Assembly (NCBI GenBank): GCA_003219175.1
Contig: QHPU01000041.1
Span: 1-64,000, forward strand
Direction: 5' to 3'
Length of the DNA stretch: 64,000 bases
DNA from: Verrucomicrobiota bacterium
GTDB taxonomy: Bacteria; Verrucomicrobiota; Verrucomicrobiia; Chthoniobacterales; UBA10450
The translations under genes were made by a program, and so were the position numbers. Each line of letters begins with the position of its first letter. Position 1 is the first letter of the stretch. Shown here piece by piece: positions 60,145 to 64,000 of the stretch. The notes beneath the pieces are model-generated. The model ran no database searches, had not been told where the DNA came from, and saw only the letters and a list, made by a program, of their open reading frames with translations.

Positions 60145-61104
60145 TCAGAGCCAGAGACCCCAGGACAGCAGCGAGGCGGCGTCGGTCCAGACCCCAGATT
60201 TGGTATCGCCAAGGACCACCACGATCACATCTCGCCCCGGTCGCGAACCACTCGCGATGAGACAATGCCCGGCGGCTTCGGTGTAACCAGTCTTCATTCC
60301 ATTACAAAATGGAAGTCGCTTTAAAACCTTGTTGGTGTTTTCCAATTCGCGCGTTCGTCCATTGGCGTAGCGAAAAACCAGCTGCGGCAGGCAGACAATG
60401 GAACGAATGGTGGGATTCGCATACGCCGCGCGCGCAATGATCGCCAAATCGCGCGCGGTGGAATACTGACCCGGCATAGGTAAGCCATTCGGGTTCACGA
60501 AGTGCGAATGCGTCGCCCCCAACATCTGCGCTTTCGCATTCATCTTATCGGCAAACGCGTCGAGGCTGCCGGCATTGTCGCGGGCCAGGCAGCGCGCCAC
60601 GTCGTTCGGACTTTTCACTAACAGCGCCCGTAGCAGATCAATCCGCTGATAATTTTCCCCTGGCCGAATATTCAATCGGACCGGCTCGGCAAACGTATCG
60701 ACCTGCTCCACTCTCACCGGCCGATCGAGATAACCAGTTTCGGCAATAATTAATGCCGTCAGCAATTTTTGCGTGCTCGCTGCGGGCCGCGGCTGATCCG
60801 CATTTTTCTCGTGCAACACCGCGCCGGTGCGCGCGTCAACTACCATCACTGAATTCGCGCGCGTATTCGGGACCGCACCGGACCGTCCTGGATTGAGGAC
60901 CGACGCCGGAACTGAAATGTCGTTTGCTGTTGCCGAATCGGTCGAGGAGCGCTGGCGCGTGCTTTTGGTTGCACGCTTATGCACTCCCGTTGGGCGGACA
61001 ACGTTGGGCGCATCCTCATCCTCCGGCGCGATTGCGGCCGTGACGCTACCGAGGCAGAGGAGCCCGCAAATTGTCAGAGTAACCCAACGCACCTGTCGTT
61101 TCAT
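60145..61104 (-). CDS. D-alanyl-D-alanine carboxypeptidase (peptidase S11)
   Basis: A 319-residue exported penicillin-binding protein of the PBP5/DacA family, trimming peptidoglycan pentapeptides. A signal peptide (1-24) is followed by a Ser/Thr/Arg-rich linker to about 80. The three active-site motifs are STQK (Ser110/Lys113), SPN (165-167) and KTG (271-273). The C-terminal membrane-anchoring helix of PBP5 is absent, so the enzyme is probably soluble in the periplasm. The gap upstream of mtnP's end (59900-60144) shows no recognisable feature. ATG at 61104. Confidence 0.93.
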   Translation of the reverse strand: MKRQVRWVTLTICGLLCLGSVTAAIAPEDEDAPNVVRPTGVHKRATKSTRQRSSTDSATANDISVPASVLNPGRSGAVPNTRANSVMVVDARTGAVLHEKNADQPRPAASTQKLLTALIIAETGYLDRPVRVEQVDTFAEPVRLNIRPGENYQRIDLLRALLVKSPNDVARCLARDNAGSLDAFADKMNAKAQMLGATHSHFVNPNGLPMPGQYSTARDLAIIARAAYANPTIRSIVCLPQLVFRYANGRTRELENTNKVLKRLPFCNGMKTGYTEAAGHCLIASGSRPGRDVIVVVLGDTKSGVWTDAASLLSWGLWL

Positions 61105-61147
61105 TGCCCGTGAAGAATTACCGGTTCAACTATTCGCGGTTACTAAT

Positions 61148-61537
61148 TTAGCCAGTTCCGCGCCCCCGCTGAATCAATTCAATCTCGTAACCTTCCGGCG
61201 CATCGATGAATGCGATGGCGCCGCCGTCGCCAAGCGCGTGGGGGCCATCAGAGAGCGGGTAACCTTTGGCCGCAGTCTCTTTTGCGAATTTTGCCAGATC
61301 ATCCACCTCAAACGCGAGATGGGTCAGATCCGGTCCGACGACGACCGGACCGCTCTGGTCATATTTGCAGATCTCGATCTCTTCTTCGCTTCCCGGAGCC
61401 TTGAAGAAAACCAGCTGAGAGCCGCGTCCGGAGGTGTGCCGTCGTGTTTCCTCCAGGCCAAGAACGTCTCGATAAAACGCGACTGTCTTTTCCAGGTCGG
61501 TCACGCGATAACGTGTGTGCAGTAATTTCTTGATCAT
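61148..61537 (-). CDS. glyoxalase I-like VOC protein
   Basis: A 129-residue vicinal-oxygen-chelate protein with two beta-alpha-beta-beta-beta units. Likely metal ligands are His7 (LLHTRYRVTDLEKTVAFYRD), the Glu in EEEIEICKYD, the His in LTHLAFEVDD and the Glu in YEIELIQ, the four-ligand pattern of lactoylglutathione lyase. The subfamily could act on methylglyoxal hemithioacetals, but other VOC reactions cannot be ruled out. ATG at 61537. Confidence 0.88.
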   Translation of the reverse strand: MIKKLLHTRYRVTDLEKTVAFYRDVLGLEETRRHTSGRGSQLVFFKAPGSEEEIEICKYDQSGPVVVGPDLTHLAFEVDDLAKFAKETAAKGYPLSDGPHALGDGGAIAFIDAPEGYEIELIQRGRGTG

Positions 61538-61582
61538 CGCTAAACTAATTGCCGCGACCTCGCCTCGAATTCAAATTCGACA

Positions 61583-62308
61583 ATGCTGTGCCTCAGCTTG
61601 GATAGCGGGACAATCACCTGCAAGGGCCTGGTTCTCGACGCTGACACGGGAAAAGTTCTCGCCCAGGCGAGCGTCCCGCATTCCTTTGTTGGAGGAGTCC
61701 CGCGCGGCCATGTCGAGCAAGTTCCGCAGATCTGGTCCGATGCAGCGGAGCGGGTGATTCTCGCTTGTCTGGAGAAAATCAGAGGCCGTCGCAGCGAGGT
61801 GGTGGCCTTTGGAGTCAGTGCCCAGCAATATGTTACGCTCGACGATCGCAACCTGCCAAACGGCACTGCCTTAATTCACGGTCTAAATTCCAGCAATACG
61901 AATCGCCACGATATCGCCCGGGCGTTAATTGAAGGAATCGTAATCGGACTTGCCCAAGGGATGAACCGCTTGATTAGTCTGGGGATCGAAGCCAAAGAAT
62001 TGCACATTACCGGAGGCGGCGCCAAGAGTGCCAGCATGCGCCAAATCGTTGCCGACGTTTTCGGTCTCCCGGTAGTCGGATTCAAGGTGGTTGAAGGCGC
62101 CGCCCTTGGTGCTGCGGTTCAGGCGGGCTGGACTTATTGTCAGACGAAGGGCGAGCCGCTTCAGCTCGAGAAAATTGTGAAGTCAGCAGTAAAAACCGAT
62201 CGCAAGACGCGCGCCGAACCGCGCAAAGAAAATCAAGCGCTTTATGCGGATTTGCGTGGACGACACGCCGATCTCACGCGGAAATTAGCAAGCAGCGGCT
62301 ATTTATGA
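61583..62308 (+). pseudogene. FGGY carbohydrate kinase with large internal deletion
   Basis: A 241-residue in-frame remnant of a xylulokinase-type FGGY kinase, normally about 500 residues. The N-terminus (LCLSLDSGTITCKGLVLDAD, then VEQVPQIWSDAAERV and FGVSAQQ) is the FGGY N-domain. After LDDRN the sequence passes directly to LIHGLNSSNTNRHDIARALIEGIVIGLAQGM and LHITGGGAKSASMRQIVADVFG, which belong to the C-terminal domain with its ATP-binding GGGAKS. About 250 residues, including the catalytic Asp and the hinge, are missing. Kinase activity is unlikely. The stop overlaps ubiX as ATGA, so it may persist as a coupling leader. Pseudogene by deletion, or an assembly collapse. Confidence 0.7.
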
Positions 62309-62874
62309 AAATCGTAATCGGCGCGACCGGCGCCAGCGGCAGCATTTATTTGCAGCGTTTGCTCGAACAAATCAACATCACCGAGCACGAAGTTCACCTG
62401 GTCATGACCGCACACGCGCGACAGGTCGCCGATCACGAACTTTTGGCCTTTCGTCTTCCCGCGAAAGTCCTTCGGCATGCCGACAATGATATGAACGTGC
62501 CGTTCGTCAGCGGTTCGGCACGTTTCGACGCGATGGTGATCGTGCCCTGCTCCATGTCGACGCTCGGCCGAATCGCCACCGGCTCGGGTCAGAGCGCGTT
62601 GTTGCGCGCTGCCGATGTTTTTTTGAAGGAACGCCGTAAACTCATCGTCGTCCCCCGGGAAACGCCATGGAGCCTCATTCAGGCGCGCAATGTCGTGACC
62701 TTGATCGAGGCCGGCGCAATCGTCTTGCCTGCTATCCCCTCGTTCTACAGCAATCCCAAAAACGTCAACGATGTCGCGGACACGGTAGTGTGGCGCATTC
62801 TCGATCAGCTTGGGTTGCCCAGTTCGAAAGCCTTCCGCTGGGAAAGCGCAAAAGCTCGTCCGCCGCAAATTTGA
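62305..62874 (+). CDS. ubiX: flavin prenyltransferase UbiX
   Basis: A 189-residue enzyme that prenylates FMN to make the prenyl-FMN cofactor of UbiD-type decarboxylases. It opens MKIVIGATGASGSIYLQRLL (FMN-binding GATGASG), and has PFVSGSARFDAMVIVPCSMSTLGRIATG and RRKLIVVPRETPWSLIQARN, the dimethylallyl-phosphate and flavin sites. The ATG overlaps the FGGY stop (ATGA). No ubiD gene is in the window. The next gene starts at its stop with TTG. Confidence 0.95.
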   Translation: MKIVIGATGASGSIYLQRLLEQINITEHEVHLVMTAHARQVADHELLAFRLPAKVLRHADNDMNVPFVSGSARFDAMVIVPCSMSTLGRIATGSGQSALLRAADVFLKERRKLIVVPRETPWSLIQARNVVTLIEAGAIVLPAIPSFYSNPKNVNDVADTVVWRILDQLGLPSSKAFRWESAKARPPQI

Positions 62875-63521
62875 AGCTCGACCCGGAAAGTTTCATAACG
62901 CGCATTCTTGTCGCATTTGGATTTCGCCTGGTGCAATTGTGGGCACGGACGTTGCGCTATGAAGTTGATGCACGCTCGGCCGTGCTGGAAACGCCGGTGA
63001 GGGAGAACTATATCGGGGCGCTGTGGCACAACCGGCTCCTGTTTATCTCGTATGCCCTGAAGCGATTTGCTCCTCACCGTCCCGGGGCAGGTCTGATCAG
63101 CGCGAGCCGGGATGGAGATTTGGTTGCGGACCTAACGAAACGTTTCGGTTTTGATGTTGTCCGGGGCTCCACTTCGCGGCTCGGGGCCAGTGCAATGCTG
63201 GAACTCGCCGAAGTTCTTGCTTCTGGACGTGACGTCTTGATCACCCCGGATGGGCCGCGCGGGCCAGCTTACGAGCTTGGGCGTGGTATCATTTTTTTAG
63301 CCCAAAAGACAGGAGCCCCAATCCAGCCGATTAATATTGAGTATTCGAGCTGTTGGAGGGCCAGGAGCTGGGACAGATTCATCCTTCCCCGTCCGTTCTC
63401 AAGCGCGCGCGTCATTTTCGGTCCCTTGCTTCGTGTCGCACCCACCAATACGGAAGAAGAATTTGAAGCGGAGCGGCGCCGTCTACAGAATGCAATGATG
63501 GCGCTGGTCGAAATGCGCTGA
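62871..63521 (+). CDS. DUF374-type lysophospholipid acyltransferase-like protein
   Basis: A 216-residue protein of the DUF374/acyltransferase family, related to Pls[14 protein letters not shown] carries the HN variant of the acyltransferase His motif, and [29 protein letters not shown] and [34 protein letters not shown] are diagnostic. It probably acylates a lipid at the inner membrane, perhaps lipid A or KDO-lipid related. The start is TTG at 62871, overlapping the ubiX stop as TTGA; earlier starts would lie far inside ubiX. Confidence 0.87.
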   Translation: MKLDPESFITRILVAFGFRLVQLWARTLRYEVDARSAVLETPVRENYIGALWHNRLLFISYALKRFAPHRPGAGLISASRDGDLVADLTKRFGFDVVRGSTSRLGASAMLELAEVLASGRDVLITPDGPRGPAYELGRGIIFLAQKTGAPIQPINIEYSSCWRARSWDRFILPRPFSSARVIFGPLLRVAPTNTEEEFEAERRRLQNAMMALVEMR

Positions 63522-63534
63522 TAGCTTCTGCGCC

Positions 63535-64000
63535 ATGCCAAGACTGATCGATGGCAGAGCCGTCGCACAAAAGGTTTACGCAGAACTACGCGAAGAAATT
63601 GCCAATCTCAAATCGCGGGGATCAATCCCGGGGCTGGCGGTAATTCTCATCGGCGACGATCCCGCCTCGCGCACCTACGTGCGGGCCAAAGACAAAATGT
63701 GCCGCGAACTGGGTCTTCATTCGGTGAAACTCGAATTGCCCGCGACGACGACGCAGGAGGAACTCCTTGCCCGGGTGGACGAACTCAATCGCAACCAGAA
63801 AATCCACGGCATTCTTGTGCAATCACCACCGCCGCCACAGATCGACGAGGCGGCTATCGTGCGCGCACTCGATTCGCAGAAAGACGTCGACGGATTCCAC
63901 CCACTCAACGTCGCGAAGCTCGCGCTTGACGACGAAACAGGTTTTGTTCCCTGCACTCCACTTGGTTGCCTGCGTTTGCTCCGTGAAAGCGGGGTCGCCC
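63535..64000 (+). CDS. folD: FolD methylenetetrahydrofolate dehydrogenase/cyclohydrolase, 5' part
   Basis: The first 155 codons; the gene continues past the right edge. FolD makes 10-formyl-THF and NADPH. It begins [20 protein letters not shown], with [14 protein letters not shown] giving Tyr48 and Lys52 of the active site, [12 protein letters not shown] in place of the usual VQLPLP motif, and [10 protein letters not shown]. Thirteen bases separate it from the acyltransferase stop. The ATG at 63535 is the natural start. Confidence 0.95.
   Translation, partial: MPRLIDGRAVAQKVYAELREEIANLKSRGSIPGLAVILIGDDPASRTYVRAKDKMCRELGLHSVKLELPATTTQEELLARVDELNRNQKIHGILVQSPPPPQIDEAAIVRALDSQKDVDGFHPLNVAKLALDDETGFVPCTPLGCLRLLRESGVA

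Noticed and set aside
59900..60260. Small genes between mtnP and the carboxypeptidase
   Set aside because: Pro/Arg-rich frames with no family features, largely antisense to the carboxypeptidase end.

Overview
The window looks like chromosomal DNA of a soil-type Verrucomicrobiota bacterium, probably of the Chthoniobacterales/Spartobacteria group. This is inference from gene content: dnaA-dnaN without recF/gyrB beside them, class III cyclase/TolB/TPR proteins, several ExbB-ExbD-TonB sets, a GH47 mannosidase, DUF4139, moderately high GC, and intergenic DNA packed with short palindromic and short-period repeats. No phage, insertion-sequence transposase, CRISPR array or rRNA operon was seen. Most genes are housekeeping or metabolic.

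Layout. 1-9.5 kb: partial HAD phosphatase, secreted protein, SDR, short MgtE, DapA-family lyase, MBL hydrolase, GH47 mannosidase, branched-chain-type ABC binding protein, cyclophilin. 9.6-16.5 kb: cytochrome c, Tat-exported class V aminotransferase, cupin-like protein, cNMP-binding/thioredoxin-reductase-like fusion, EF-G-like GTPase. 16.7-24 kb: tRNA-Leu(UAG), alkaline-phosphatase-fold phosphodiesterase, CYTH and damaged CHAD genes, then the SAM-cycle module metK-ahcY with a divergent SahR-like ArsR/methylase regulator. 24-32.8 kb: two large membrane TolB/TPR proteins (one with a cyclase domain), DUF4139, phosphodiester glycosidase, FAH hydrolase. 32.9-36.2 kb: ExbB-ExbD-TonB-ExbD-TonB cluster, the last tonB split by a frameshift at a slippery heptamer. 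36.2-46.2 kb: rdgB, leuS, mscL, metallophosphoesterase, 3D lipoprotein, galE, hisS, aspS. 46.3-52.8 kb: Na+/solute symporter, OGG-type glycosylase, a second TonB/TolQ/TolR set ending in def, two small secreted proteins. 52.8-55.9 kb: candidate oriC, dnaA, dnaN. 55.9-64 kb: GT9, membrane protein, miaB, mtnP, D,D-carboxypeptidase, glyoxalase, a gutted FGGY kinase, ubiX, DUF374 acyltransferase, partial folD.

The most striking feature is the repeat content. Non-coding gaps carry degenerate arrays with a strict 7-base (sometimes 8-base) period in several unrelated sequence families. Other families are a dispersed GTCCGAGCCGGACTGGCGG element, a GGGTAGCGC...GCGCTACCC inverted-repeat element and hairpins followed by CTACAA. 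Members of these families also sit in frame inside conserved genes (leuS, miaB, the DapA-like gene, the OGG-type gene, the DUF4139 signal peptide), adding peptide segments absent from the family cores as I recall them. This resembles the protein-coding palindromic elements of Rickettsia and the heptamer STRRs of cyanobacteria, and I regard it as the candidate under-described system here.

Several genes are damaged or oddly started: tonB2 (frameshift), CHAD (deletion plus frameshift), a secreted protein at 26.5-27.0 kb (frameshift), the FGGY kinase (about half missing), and two genes whose conserved N-termini lie upstream of any ATG/GTG/TTG. All calls come from reading the sequence; no database search was run.
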